Notes under the pieces: model-generated
The model's database searches: none
Seen by the model: the letters and a program-made list of their open reading frames with translations, nothing else
What the model was told of the DNA's origin: nothing
Translations under genes and position numbers: made by a program
Part shown: positions 35,449 to 45,240 of the stretch, one piece after another
How positions within the stretch are numbered: the stretch's first letter is position 1
How the letters are laid out: each line of letters starts with the position of its first letter
Assembly: GCA_046538075.1 (NCBI GenBank)
Contig: JBKHJN010000009.1
Coordinates: forward strand, 19,416 to 83,415
Length of the DNA stretch: 64,000 bases
Source: Desulfobacca_B sp046538075
GTDB taxonomy: Bacteria > Desulfobacterota > Desulfobaccia > Desulfobaccales > Desulfobaccaceae
Direction of reading: 5' to 3'

Positions 35449-36681
35449 TTAGATGACCTCTTTAAACCATTTTTTCATCCGGCTCAGGACCCGATAGAAA
35501 ATGTTCTGGTCCCGGATCCGGAAAGAATTCCGACTCCGCTGAGTGCGGCCTTTAGCCCCGTACAACACCAGACCCACCGCGGTGGCAAAGGCCGGATTAT
35601 TGATTACATCTGTCAGCCCTCCCACCCCGATGGGATAACCTCTCCTGGTAGGCAAAGCGAAGATCTCATCCGCCAACTCGGGTAGGCCATCCAACAAGGA
35701 TGAGCCGCCGGTAATGGCCACCCCCGAGATGATCGGGATGGCAAAACCAGAGCGCAGCATCTCTTTATGAATTAGTTCCATAATCTCTTTGGCCCGCAGA
35801 TGGATAATCTCTGCCAGGATGCCTCGGGACAGGGTGCGGGACTTACGCCCCCCCAATCCCGCCACCTCAATCTGTTCTTCCCGGTCTTGCAAGGTAGTCA
35901 GGCAACAGCCGCTGGTCTGCTTTAATCTTTCCGCCTCCGGCAGCGAGGTCTGTAGTCCGACGGCGATATCGTTGGTCAGGTTATTACCGCCCAGGGGCAG
36001 CACCGCACTGTGTTTAATGGAATTATTGGCAAAGATCGCCAGATCTGTGGTGCCGCCGCCAAAATCGATCAGGGCCACCCCCAGCTCTTTCTCCTCGTTA
36101 GTGAGAACCGCGTCACCCGAGGCCAGGCTCTGCAGCACAATATCCGAGACATCTAGTCCGGCCCGGTTGCAGCATTTGATGATATTGCTGACCGCGGTGA
36201 CCGCGCCGGTGACAATATGCACCCTGGCCTCCAACCGAACCCCATGGATACCGATCGGGTCATTGATTCCGTCCTGGCCATCAACGATGTACTCCTGAGG
36301 CAGGATATGGATCACTTCCCGGTCCAAAGGAATAGCCATGGCTTTGGCCGCGTCAATGACCCGGGTGACATCAGCCTGGGTGACCTCCCGGCTTTTGATG
36401 GCAATCAGTCCCTGACTGTTCAATCCTTGGATGTGGCTCCCGGCAATTCCGGCATAAACGGAGCGGATCTCGCAGCCGGCCATTAATTCTGCCTCTTCTA
36501 TGGCTTTGCGGATTGATTTGACCGTATTCTCAATGTTAACTACTACACCTTTGCGCAATCCCTGGGAAGGGTGGGTGCCGACGCCGACGATTTCCACACA
36601 ATTATCTTCTGTTACTTCTCCAACTACAGCGCATATTTTAGTAGTTCCGATGTCTAATCCAACAATCAACTCCTGGCTCAC
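35449..36681 (-). CDS. ftsA: Cell division protein FtsA
   Basis: Actin-like membrane tether for FtsZ. 410 residues with GLDIGTTKICAVVGE, LIDFGGGTTDLAIF and ITGGSSLLDGL as the nucleotide-binding segments, and a C-terminal amphipathic membrane-targeting helix (YRVLSRMKKWFKEVI). It lies between ftsQ (9 bases) and ftsZ in the classic order. Confidence 0.97.
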   Translation of the reverse strand: MSQELIVGLDIGTTKICAVVGEVTEDNCVEIVGVGTHPSQGLRKGVVVNIENTVKSIRKAIEEAELMAGCEIRSVYAGIAGSHIQGLNSQGLIAIKSREVTQADVTRVIDAAKAMAIPLDREVIHILPQEYIVDGQDGINDPIGIHGVRLEARVHIVTGAVTAVSNIIKCCNRAGLDVSDIVLQSLASGDAVLTNEEKELGVALIDFGGGTTDLAIFANNSIKHSAVLPLGGNNLTNDIAVGLQTSLPEAERLKQTSGCCLTTLQDREEQIEVAGLGGRKSRTLSRGILAEIIHLRAKEIMELIHKEMLRSGFAIPIISGVAITGGSSLLDGLPELADEIFALPTRRGYPIGVGGLTDVINNPAFATAVGLVLYGAKGRTQRSRNSFRIRDQNIFYRVLSRMKKWFKEVI

Positions 36682-36690
36682 GTTTTCTCC

Positions 36691-37605
36691 TTAAGGGGAA
36701 GCCTGGTCAGGTTTTTTAAAACTTACCAAGACCTGGTGGGGATAGTTTAGATTGATTCTAGCCACCTGTTGAATTTCCCCTGTCCTTTCCAAGGTAGGTA
36801 ATAGCCGATGAAAATTGACCAACTTCTGTTTGTGTTCGTGAAATCCCAGCTCGATCCCTATACCCATGGCGATCGGGTAAAGGGTCAGGCCCCGTTCCGG
36901 GTCTATATGGAGCTCGGCAATATTCTTTAAATTTAAGGGAGCCGGAGTTTTCTTCAGAAGCTCAAGCAAATCAATGGCTTTGTTTATTAGAGGAGAGGCT
37001 TGAGCTTCATCGGTATGGAAATGCTCCGAACTTAGTCCGGTAATAACTGGCAAATCATGTGAATCAGCCGGCTCCAGGGATTTAAATAAAACCCCGTGGC
37101 GGTTCATATAATAAAGGCGATCCACATGAACAATAGCAACAGGCTGCTGCTCCTTAATGATAATGTTAAGATGGTCCGGCCACTTTCGGTCGAGTTCGGC
37201 TCGCTCTATCCAGGGGTGTTGCTTCAGGGCCTTTTCAATCTCCAGAGGCTTGACGGCTAACAGACTGATTCCTGGACTCAATTGAGCGATCTGCAGGATT
37301 TGCGCAGGGGATATTCGGTCCAGTCCCTGGATTTGAATATAACTGGCATCTTTAATACAAAAATAGGACGACGTCAAGCAATACTGATATCCCGCCACCA
37401 ACAGCAGACTGACGGAGGCTAAAATGGTAATGGCAGTGAAAAGATACAATCCATAAGCCAGGCCTTTCTTAAATCCCTCCCAGGATCGGGGCGGACGCCG
37501 GTAATTATTTTTTCTCTGCCGGGGACGGAATGGTTTGGGGCGCCGTGCTGAATTAAGCGATGGCCGGCGATTCTTGAAGGATCGCGGGGAACTATACCGA
37601 TTCAT
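36691..37605 (-). CDS. ftsQ: Cell division protein FtsQ (POTRA domain)
   Basis: 304 residues. A basic N-terminal cytoplasmic tail rich in Arg and Lys is followed by one membrane span (about 53-75), a POTRA domain (IQIQGLDRISPAQILQIAQL), then the FtsQ/DivIB core (LNIIIKEQQPVAIVHVDRLY, GVLFKSLEP, LPVITGL, RINLNYPHQVLVSF). Bridges the divisome with FtsB and FtsL. It follows murC directly with 3 bases between; in many relatives murB and ddl stand here instead. Confidence 0.92.
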   Translation of the reverse strand: MNRYSSPRSFKNRRPSLNSARRPKPFRPRQRKNNYRRPPRSWEGFKKGLAYGLYLFTAITILASVSLLLVAGYQYCLTSSYFCIKDASYIQIQGLDRISPAQILQIAQLSPGISLLAVKPLEIEKALKQHPWIERAELDRKWPDHLNIIIKEQQPVAIVHVDRLYYMNRHGVLFKSLEPADSHDLPVITGLSSEHFHTDEAQASPLINKAIDLLELLKKTPAPLNLKNIAELHIDPERGLTLYPIAMGIGIELGFHEHKQKLVNFHRLLPTLERTGEIQQVARINLNYPHQVLVSFKKPDQASP

Positions 37606-37608
37606 CGG

Positions 37609-39045
37609 TTAATTAACCTTTCCCACCTGCGGAGATGGAAAGTGCTTGGCAGCAGGCGAGCGCAAGGGCCAGGATTGCAGGCGCTTAAGCAGTTCTTCCC
37701 CGGTTTTCCAGATATCCCCGGCCCCCATGGTGACCACCACATCTCCCGGATAGAGGGTCTCCCAGAGTTGGTTGATCAGTTCATCTTTGCCCTCGGCGTA
37801 ATACACCTGGTGGTGGCCATTTTGCCTTACTCCCTCAAAGAGGCAGTATCCGGAGATCTCCGGGATCACCATCTCCCCGGCCCCATAAATCTCAGTCAGA
37901 AATAAGACATCAGCATTGGGAAAGGCGGAATAAAAATCAGTCAACAAGGCCTTGGTCCGGCTGTAGCGATGGGGCTGGAAAACGACCAGCCGTCGCCGGC
38001 CTCCCAAAGACTGGGATATCGCCTGCAGCGTCGCCTTGATCTCCGTAGGATGGTGGCCGTAGTCATCGATCACAATAATCCCTTGGGATTCGCCTTTGAT
38101 CTGGAAGCGCCGGTGTACCTGGCCCAATTGAGCCAGACCTTGCTGGATAGCCGGAAACTTGACTCCCAGGGTCTGAGCCACTGCCGCCGCTGCCAGGGAA
38201 TTGGCGACATAATGCTGTCCGGCCAGGGGCAAACTGATCCGGCCCAGCTCCTGGCTGCCGCGCATCAAACAGTAATGGCTGGCAAAACCTTGCAAGGATA
38301 GCTCCGCTGCCCAAAAATCTGCCTCCGGCGTCAGGCTGTAGGTCAGGGTCGGTCGGTTTAACCGCCCCAACAGGGGCTTTAGATGGGGGTCATCCTGACA
38401 GGCGACAATCAACCCCCCCGGCTGTATTTGGCGAAGGAAGGCGGTGAAGGTCGCTTGAATATGAGACAGATCCCGATAGTGGTCCAGATGCTCCCGATCA
38501 ATATTGGTGACCACTGCCAGATGCGGAGTCAAGAACATAAACGAGCCGTCGCTTTCGTCGGCTTCGGCCACGAAATATTTGCCCTGGCCCAGAACCGCGT
38601 TGCTCCCCAGGCGGTCAACCACCGCCCCCACCACCACGGTGGGATCGAGGCCGGCCTGGCGCAGAATCGAGGCTATCATCGAGGTAGTGGTGGTCTTGCC
38701 GTGGGCTCCGGCCACCGCGATCTGGAATTTTCCGATCATCAGGCGGGCCAACATTTGCGCCCGGGACAGCACCTCCTGGCCCCGGCGCCGGGCCGCCCGC
38801 AGTTCGGGATTGTCTGGTTTAATCGCCGCCGAAACCACCGCCGTGGCGCATTCCGGGAGATGATCAGGATCATGCCCCTGGCAAATTTGCACCCCCAGGC
38901 CTTCCAGCCTCCGGGTTTGATCGTTAGCCGCGAGATCAGAACCGCTGACCCGGTAGCCCTGGCGCACCAACAGTTCTGCCAGCCCGCTCATGCCGATGCC
39001 ACCGATACCGATAAAATGAAAATCTTTGCCAGAAGTCCTCATCAT
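37609..39045 (-). CDS. murC: UDP-N-acetylmuramate--L-alanine ligase
   Basis: Adds the first amino acid to UDP-MurNAc. 478 residues with the N-terminal FIGIGGIGMSGLAELL, the ATP-binding GAHGKTTTTSMIA, ADESDGSFM, and YGHHPTEIKATL. Start could be either of two adjacent ATG codons. It overlaps neither neighbour but is spaced only 3 bases from murG and from ftsQ. Confidence 0.97.
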   Translation of the reverse strand: MMRTSGKDFHFIGIGGIGMSGLAELLVRQGYRVSGSDLAANDQTRRLEGLGVQICQGHDPDHLPECATAVVSAAIKPDNPELRAARRRGQEVLSRAQMLARLMIGKFQIAVAGAHGKTTTTSMIASILRQAGLDPTVVVGAVVDRLGSNAVLGQGKYFVAEADESDGSFMFLTPHLAVVTNIDREHLDHYRDLSHIQATFTAFLRQIQPGGLIVACQDDPHLKPLLGRLNRPTLTYSLTPEADFWAAELSLQGFASHYCLMRGSQELGRISLPLAGQHYVANSLAAAAVAQTLGVKFPAIQQGLAQLGQVHRRFQIKGESQGIIVIDDYGHHPTEIKATLQAISQSLGGRRRLVVFQPHRYSRTKALLTDFYSAFPNADVLFLTEIYGAGEMVIPEISGYCLFEGVRQNGHHQVYYAEGKDELINQLWETLYPGDVVVTMGAGDIWKTGEELLKRLQSWPLRSPAAKHFPSPQVGKVN

Positions 39046-39048
39046 GGG

Positions 39049-40164
39049 CTAATTCCTTACCATGGGATTGTGAATCAGATGCTGGCATTCAGCCACCATC
39101 ATTTCGGCCGCCTGGAGGCGGGCCAGAGAACGACAATGGTTTTCCATGTCTGCCAACTTGTCAGGGTTATCCAGCAATTCTTTAATCATCGCTGCCAGCC
39201 AGGCTCCGGTCAAGTCATGGTTGGCGATCACATAGGCGGCCTGGGAGTCGCTCAGCCAGCGGGCATTTTTTTCCTGATGCTGGTTGGCGGCGTAAGGGTA
39301 GGGAACCAGGATTGCCGCCCGTCCCAGAGCAGCCAGTTCAGCCACGGTAGAAGCCCCGGCCCGGCATATTACCAGGTGAGCCTGGCCCAGGTATTTAGCC
39401 ACCTCAGGGGTAAAATCCATCACTTCCGCCGTAAAATTAGCCTGGTCATAGCTTTCCTGCACTACTTGCCGATCGGCGGGGCCGGTAAGATGAACGATCC
39501 GCAGCCGCGACCGCCAATCCAATAAAAATTCCAGGGCTGCCACCATTTGCATATTAAGGTGATGAGCCCCCTGGCTGCCCCCCATGATCAGCAAGGTCTG
39601 GGGGGTCGCGGGCCGTTCTACCGGCCGGGGCTGGATAAACTCCGGTCTCAGGGGCATCCCGGTCCAGACTGCCTGTGGGGGCTTAAACTGTCCCGATGAA
39701 TCCGGAAACGACAAAAAAATCCGGTCCGCCAGCCGGGACAGCAGCCGATTGGTAAAGCCCATGATGGCATTTTGCTCGTGGATGGCCAGCGGGATTCCCA
39801 AACGCCAGGCTGCCACCCCCACCGGCCCGGTGCTGTAGCCTCCCATGCCCAGAACCAGATCCGGCGACTCTTGCTTTAATGCCTGCTTGGCCTGCGAAAT
39901 GCTGCCCGGCAGGCCGGCCAGGGTGGCCAGACGCTGCCAGAGCCGCTGTCCCTTTAAGGCCCCGACCGCAATAATCTGCCAGGGGAATTGATAGCGTTGG
40001 AGAATTTCTAAAGCCATCGGTCTGTCCGTGGTCACGAAGCTGACCTTGGCCCCCAGACGGGAACGGAATTCTTCGGCTACCGCCACGGCCGGGAACAAAT
40101 GCCCTCCGGTGCCGCCGGAGGCAATGACGACGCTCAGCCTGGGTTTAGATGAGTTATCAGTCAC
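39049..40164 (-). CDS. murG: UDP-GlcNAc:lipid I N-acetylglucosaminyltransferase
   Basis: Makes lipid II at the inner face of the membrane. 371 residues with ASGGTGGHLFPAVAVA at the N-terminus, LGMGGYSTGPVGVAAW, HEQNAIMGFTNRLL, MGGSQGAHHLN, and the donor-binding VICRAGASTVAEL. It overlaps ftsW by 4 bases. Confidence 0.97.
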   Translation of the reverse strand: MTDNSSKPRLSVVIASGGTGGHLFPAVAVAEEFRSRLGAKVSFVTTDRPMALEILQRYQFPWQIIAVGALKGQRLWQRLATLAGLPGSISQAKQALKQESPDLVLGMGGYSTGPVGVAAWRLGIPLAIHEQNAIMGFTNRLLSRLADRIFLSFPDSSGQFKPPQAVWTGMPLRPEFIQPRPVERPATPQTLLIMGGSQGAHHLNMQMVAALEFLLDWRSRLRIVHLTGPADRQVVQESYDQANFTAEVMDFTPEVAKYLGQAHLVICRAGASTVAELAALGRAAILVPYPYAANQHQEKNARWLSDSQAAYVIANHDLTGAWLAAMIKELLDNPDKLADMENHCRSLARLQAAEMMVAECQHLIHNPMVRN

Positions 40165-41333
40165 TTATTGGTCTTCCTGGCGGTTCCCCGGGCTGTGGCC
40201 GGTTCTGGCGTACTCCCAATGCGCTGGCACTGGGCACTGATATTTAACAGAATGCCCACGGAGATCATATTGATTAGCAGCGATGAGCCGCCATAGCTGA
40301 TAAACGGCAAGGACATGCCTTTGGTCGGCAACAAGCCGCTGACCACTCCCATATTCAGGCCGGCCTGCAAACCGATCAGCGTAACCAGACCAAGAGCCAG
40401 ATAGCAGGCAAAATTATCCGGGGCCTTGAGACTCAAGGAAACTCCCCGGATAATCAAGACAAAAAAGAGACAGATGACCACCAAGACTCCGATCAGACCC
40501 ACCTCCTCAGCCAGGATGGATAAGATAAAGTCAGTGTGCATGTCCGGGAGATAGAAAAGCTTCTGTTGGCTCTTGCCGATTCCCAGTCCGCCGATGCCCC
40601 CCGAGCCGATGGCATACAAAGAATGGACAAGCTGATAGCCGCCCTCTTGTTTATATTGGAAAGGGTTTAAAAATGTAACTACCCGTTCCAGGCGCTTAGG
40701 ATCCTGGATAATGGCGTATATCAATAGCGGCACCAAAGCCAATCCCGACAAGAAAATATGGGTCAGGCGGGTGCCGCCGACGAACAGCAGCAGAAATACA
40801 ATCCCGGTAATGGCCATGGCAGTGCCAAAGTCCGGTTGCTTCTCAATTAAAATTATAAACACCCCGGCCACCAAGATATGAGGGATAAAGCCGATGGCAA
40901 AATATTTCATCTTCTCCTGTTTGCGGGCCATGGAATAGGCCAAAAAGATAACGATGGCCAGTTTGGCCAGTTCCGAGGGCTGGAACAGAAAAGGCCCCAA
41001 CCTTAACCAACGGGTGGCCCCCCGGATCTCAACTCCTACCCCGGGGATCATCAATAAGATCAGCGTGGCCAGGCTGAGCAGAAAAATCGGATAGACCAGA
41101 CGATAATAAACCCGATAAGGCACCTGCCTGGCGATAAACATCAAGGCCAGGCCAAGCAGGGCAAAGATGCTCTGCTTGCGCAGGAAAAAATAAGGATCAT
41201 GATAGCGGTCGTAGGACATGACCCCGCTGGAGCTAAAGACCATCACCAGCCCGATGCTCACCAAAAGCAGAGTGATGATCAACAGAACATGATCACACTG
41301 ATTGCTAACCGGCGGCTCTGTTTGCTCTGCCAT
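40161..41333 (-). CDS. ftsW: Septal peptidoglycan glycosyltransferase FtsW
   Basis: SEDS-family polymerase of septal peptidoglycan. 390 residues with about ten membrane spans; family blocks include FFLRKQSIFALLGL, GATRWLRLGPFLFQPSELAKL, KQPDFGTAM, and GLLPTKGMSLPFISYGGSSLL. The ATG with GAGGG ahead of it is preferred to the upstream frame opening, which would run 33 codons into murD. It overlaps the murD 3' end by 29 bases. Confidence 0.96.
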   Translation of the reverse strand: MAEQTEPPVSNQCDHVLLIITLLLVSIGLVMVFSSSGVMSYDRYHDPYFFLRKQSIFALLGLALMFIARQVPYRVYYRLVYPIFLLSLATLILLMIPGVGVEIRGATRWLRLGPFLFQPSELAKLAIVIFLAYSMARKQEKMKYFAIGFIPHILVAGVFIILIEKQPDFGTAMAITGIVFLLLFVGGTRLTHIFLSGLALVPLLIYAIIQDPKRLERVVTFLNPFQYKQEGGYQLVHSLYAIGSGGIGGLGIGKSQQKLFYLPDMHTDFILSILAEEVGLIGVLVVICLFFVLIIRGVSLSLKAPDNFACYLALGLVTLIGLQAGLNMGVVSGLLPTKGMSLPFISYGGSSLLINMISVGILLNISAQCQRIGSTPEPATARGTARKTNK

Positions 41334-42687
41334 TTTCCAACCCTCGCACTGAAGCTTGAAAAACCTTGCCTCGTTCAGCGTAATCTTTGAACATATCAAA
41401 ACTGGAGCAGGCCGGGGACAACAAGACCACATCCCCCGCCCGGGCTTCTTCCCAGGCCAACTGCACGGCCTGGGGAAGGTCGGCGGCCAGTTGAGTATTA
41501 GCCAGGTGACCCAGGGCGGCGGCCATATTTTGTCGAGCCTCGCCGATGAGAATCAGGGCCTTGACTCGCTCCCGGATCAACGGCGCCAGCGGGCCATAAT
41601 CCCCTCCTTTGTCCCGACCCCCGGCAATCAATATCAGCGGGTCGGTGAAATGGGCCAGGGAGCGGGTGACTGCCCCGACGTTGGTGCCCTTGGAGTCGTC
41701 ATAGAACCGCACTCCGTCAATGGTCGCCACCCATTGCAGCCGATGCGGCAGCCCCGGGAAGGATTCCAGCACCTGCCGGCAACTCCGGGGGGAGGCGCCC
41801 AGATTCAGGGCTAAGAGCAGGGCGGCCATGATGTTTTCCTGGTTATGGTGCCCTGACAGTTTAATATCAGCCACCGGGAATTCAGCTTCCAAACCGGAGG
41901 CCAGGCGGACACACAAAGCTCCCCCCGCCCGCCAGGCCCCCGTCCTCACAGGCTTTTGTGTCGAAAACAGGCAAATTTGCGGCCGCAGTTGGGCTGCCAG
42001 CGGCGCCACCCACGGATCATCAGCATTGAGCACCGCCAGGTCTTCAGGCCCCTGCAGTCGAAACAGACTGGCTTTGGATTTAACATAAGCGGCAAAACTG
42101 GCATAGCGATCCAGGTGGTCAGCGCTGATATTGAGCAGCGCCGCAGCCTGGGGGCGAAAACTCCAGGCCGTGTCCAGCTGAAAGCTGCTGACCTCAAGTA
42201 CCAGGTAATCCAGCCGCTCTTGTGAGGCGATCAACTCAATCAGCGGAGTGCCGATATTTCCTCCCACTAGGATGCGCTGGCCCGAGGCCCGCAACATTGC
42301 CCCCACCAGTTCGGTGGTGGTAGTTTTGCCGTTGGTGCCGCTGATCGCCGCTACCGGAACCCGGAGTAAGCGGCTGGCCAGCTCCAATTCTCCCATCAAT
42401 GGAATACCCTCGGATACCGCCTGTTGCAGCCAGGGCAACTCCGGCGGCACCCCCGGACTGATAATAATGAGCTCAATATCTCCCATCTGGGGGGGTTGCG
42501 GCTGCCCCAGGGCCATTTCCACCACCAACTCCCTGACCTCCTCCATCACCGGCCCCAGAGTTTCGGCTGGGGCCGCGTCGGTCACGATAACCCGAGCCCC
42601 TTGATGGGCCAGGAACTTGCACAGCGCCACCCCGGTTTTGCCCAGCCCCACCACCAGAATTTTTTTCCCGGCTAGATCCACCCTCAC
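41305..42687 (-). CDS. murD: UDP-N-acetylmuramoyl-L-alanine--D-glutamate ligase
   Basis: 460 residues with VVGLGKTGVALCKFL, the P-loop ISGTNGKTTTTELV, ISADHLDRY, and the C-terminal DSKGTNVGAV plus LSPACSSFDMF. Standard size and order between mraY (4-base overlap) and ftsW. Confidence 0.97.
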   Translation of the reverse strand: MRVDLAGKKILVVGLGKTGVALCKFLAHQGARVIVTDAAPAETLGPVMEEVRELVVEMALGQPQPPQMGDIELIIISPGVPPELPWLQQAVSEGIPLMGELELASRLLRVPVAAISGTNGKTTTTELVGAMLRASGQRILVGGNIGTPLIELIASQERLDYLVLEVSSFQLDTAWSFRPQAAALLNISADHLDRYASFAAYVKSKASLFRLQGPEDLAVLNADDPWVAPLAAQLRPQICLFSTQKPVRTGAWRAGGALCVRLASGLEAEFPVADIKLSGHHNQENIMAALLLALNLGASPRSCRQVLESFPGLPHRLQWVATIDGVRFYDDSKGTNVGAVTRSLAHFTDPLILIAGGRDKGGDYGPLAPLIRERVKALILIGEARQNMAAALGHLANTQLAADLPQAVQLAWEEARAGDVVLLSPACSSFDMFKDYAERGKVFQASVRGLENGRANRAAG

Positions 42688-43763
42688 CTCAACTTCAGAG
42701 TGCTAATGGACAGCAACCCCAGGATGATCGCCAGAATCCAGAAACGCACGATAACCTTGGGTTCGGGCCAGCCTTTCAGTTCAAAATGATGGTGCAGCGG
42801 TGCCATGCGAAAAATCCGCCGTCCATTGGTGACCTTAAAAAAACCCACCTGGAGAATGACCGAAATCGCTTCGACCACAAAGATGCCGCCGACAATAGCG
42901 AGCAGCAGCTCCTGTTTGGTGATCAGGGCCACGGTGCCCAGGATGCCGCCTAAGGCCATGGAGCCGACGTCTCCCATAAACACCTGGGCCGGATAGGCAT
43001 TAAACCATAAAAAACCGATGCCCGCCCCTACCAGGGCGCCGCAAAAGACAGCCATCTCGCCGGCACCCCGCACATAAGGGATTTGCAGGTACTCGGCGAT
43101 CTTGACGTTACCGGCCAGATAGGAAAAGACCATGTAAGTCGCCGCGGCAATGGTGACCGGGCCGATGGCCAGACCGTCCAGACCATCGGTCAGATTGACG
43201 GCATTGGCCGCCCCCACGATGATAAACACCGCGAAAGGGATGAACCCCCAGCCCAGATTCGGTTGCAGCTCTTTGAAAAAGGGCACCATCAGGGTTGTAC
43301 TGAATTCCGGTGAACAATAAAGCAGCAAGGCTACACTTAAGGCCAGAGCTGTCTGACCCAGCAGTTTGGTCCGGCCGCTTAAACCTCGATTATGTTTTTT
43401 AATTACTTTGAGATAATCGTCCACAAAGCCGATCAACCCGAATCCCAAAGTCACCACAATCAGCAACCAGATGTATGAATTAAATAAATCAGTCCACAGC
43501 AAAGTAGAGAACACCGTGGCAAACACAATCAAAATTCCCCCCATGGTCGGGGTGCCGGCCTTGGAATGATGGCTGGTAGGGCCGTCTTCGCGAATATACT
43601 GGCCTATCTGGAGTTTGGTTAGTTGGTGAATCAGCCAGGGACCGACTACAAAAGAGATCACCAAAGCGGTAAGTAGGGCATAGATCGACCGGAAGGTAAT
43701 ATAGCGAAAGACATTAAAAATAGTAAAATAATCTTTTAAGGGAAATAACAGGTGATAAAGCAC
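42684..43763 (-). CDS. mraY: Phospho-N-acetylmuramoyl-pentapeptide-transferase MraY
   Basis: Makes lipid I on undecaprenyl phosphate. 359 residues, ten membrane spans; signature blocks GTPTMGGILI, GFVDDYLKVIKK, NLTDGLDGLAIG, FNAYPAQVFMGDVGSMALG, and the terminal MAPLHHHFELKGWPE. 79 bases separate it from murF. Confidence 0.98.
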   Translation of the reverse strand: MLYHLLFPLKDYFTIFNVFRYITFRSIYALLTALVISFVVGPWLIHQLTKLQIGQYIREDGPTSHHSKAGTPTMGGILIVFATVFSTLLWTDLFNSYIWLLIVVTLGFGLIGFVDDYLKVIKKHNRGLSGRTKLLGQTALALSVALLLYCSPEFSTTLMVPFFKELQPNLGWGFIPFAVFIIVGAANAVNLTDGLDGLAIGPVTIAAATYMVFSYLAGNVKIAEYLQIPYVRGAGEMAVFCGALVGAGIGFLWFNAYPAQVFMGDVGSMALGGILGTVALITKQELLLAIVGGIFVVEAISVILQVGFFKVTNGRRIFRMAPLHHHFELKGWPEPKVIVRFWILAIILGLLSISTLKLR

Positions 43764-43842
43764 GTATCACTTCCTTAATGATTGCTTCGATTAACTTATC
43801 CGTCCCCCGCTCAGGGAAGCGGAATACTTAGGTTATCCCGGC

Positions 43843-45240
43843 CTAAGCTCCCAGGGCGCTGATGAGATTTTCCATCCGCATCCCGCGGGAACCCTTGACC
43901 AGGAGCCAATCCCCCGGCCTTAAAAACCTTTTTAAAACCCTAACTCCTTCAGCCTGAGAAGCAACAGCATATACCTGGCTGGCCGCCATGCCAGCCGCGC
44001 AGGCGGCTTGGGCTACCTGATCCCGATAGTCACCATAAGCCACCAAAAGATCAAGATTATGTCGGCAAGCCTGTTCTCCCAGTTCCTGGTGGGCCTGAAT
44101 TGCACCGGCTCCTAATTCCAACATATCCCCCAGCGCGGCGACAGTACGGCCCTGATTTCTCAGGTCCGCCAGGGTCTGGAGGGCCATGGCCATGGAACCC
44201 GGATTAGCATTATAGCTATCATTGATTATATGAACTCCGGATTTCAAGGTGATGAGTTGCGTCCGCTTATCCAGGGGTAAAAAATTTTCCAGTCCGGCGA
44301 CGATCTGCGGTGGCGGCAGGCCCAAAGCCAATCCCACTGCGGCGGCGGCCAGGCTATTGTATAAATGGTGCAATCCTGAAATTTTCAGTAAAACCGGCCA
44401 GGGGCGTCCCTGCCAGTGAAATTCGATGGCTTGACCCTGGAATCCATGGCAGCGGCGTTTACGGCCCCGCACCTGGGCTGGCGCCGAGAGGCCAAAACTG
44501 AGGGTCTGCCCCGGAAACCGCTCGGCCAACCGGGCTAACCGCTGATCATCCTGGTTATAAATTAATAGTTGGTTGTCGGCCAGGGCTTCCAGAAGCTCGG
44601 CTTTGGCCCGGCCCACCCCTTCAATATCGCCCACTCCTTCGGTATGGGCGGGATAGACATTGGTAAGAACGCCGATGGTCGGGGCGGCGATCTGAGCCAA
44701 GCGCCGGATTTCGCCGAAGCGGTTCATGCCCATTTCCACGATCACCACCTGATGGGTGGCATTGAGGTTCAAAAGAGTCTGGGGCAGGCCAATCAGATTA
44801 TTGAAATTCAATTCATTTTTCAAAACCTGATAAGCGGCCGCGGCTATCTGGGCCGCCATCTCTTTGGTGGTAGTCTTGCCGCAACTCCCGGTAATCGCCA
44901 CTAGCGGCAAGCAGAATCTCTGCCGCCAGGTTCGGGCCAGGTCTCCCAGGGCGGTCAGGGTATCGGGGACACTGATCACTGCTACTTCTTTCGGCAAGAT
45001 ATGGAAATGGGAGCGCCACCAAGTTTCCGCCACCAGCACCCCGCCGGTGCCGCGCTTACAGGCCAGACTGATGAAGTCGTGGCCATCATGTCTCTCGCCT
45101 TTAAGGGGGATGAACAGCTGTCCGGTCTGGGTGGTACGGGAATCAGTGGAGATGCCAATAAAATGATTCCAGGCCCCCCGCTGTTGCAACTGCCCGCCGG
45201 TGGCCATGACTATTTGTTGGCAGGAAAAATGGGCGGTCAT
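43843..45240 (-). CDS. murF: UDP-MurNAc-tripeptide--D-alanyl-D-alanine ligase
   Basis: 465 residues with STDSRTTQTGQLFIPLKGE, the P-loop TGSCGKTTTKEM, MGMNRFGEI, DSYNANPGSM and KGSRGMRMENLI. Adds the D-Ala-D-Ala dipeptide, although ddl is not in this cluster. It overlaps murE by 4 bases. Confidence 0.96.
   Translation of the reverse strand: MTAHFSCQQIVMATGGQLQQRGAWNHFIGISTDSRTTQTGQLFIPLKGERHDGHDFISLACKRGTGGVLVAETWWRSHFHILPKEVAVISVPDTLTALGDLARTWRQRFCLPLVAITGSCGKTTTKEMAAQIAAAAYQVLKNELNFNNLIGLPQTLLNLNATHQVVIVEMGMNRFGEIRRLAQIAAPTIGVLTNVYPAHTEGVGDIEGVGRAKAELLEALADNQLLIYNQDDQRLARLAERFPGQTLSFGLSAPAQVRGRKRRCHGFQGQAIEFHWQGRPWPVLLKISGLHHLYNSLAAAAVGLALGLPPPQIVAGLENFLPLDKRTQLITLKSGVHIINDSYNANPGSMAMALQTLADLRNQGRTVAALGDMLELGAGAIQAHQELGEQACRHNLDLLVAYGDYRDQVAQAACAAGMAASQVYAVASQAEGVRVLKRFLRPGDWLLVKGSRGMRMENLISALGA

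Noticed and set aside
38383..39525. A 380-codon plus-strand open frame
   Set aside because: It lies opposite murC and murG, both certain. Its translation has no family features and is rich in His, Gln and Arg, as expected of an antisense frame in GC-rich DNA.
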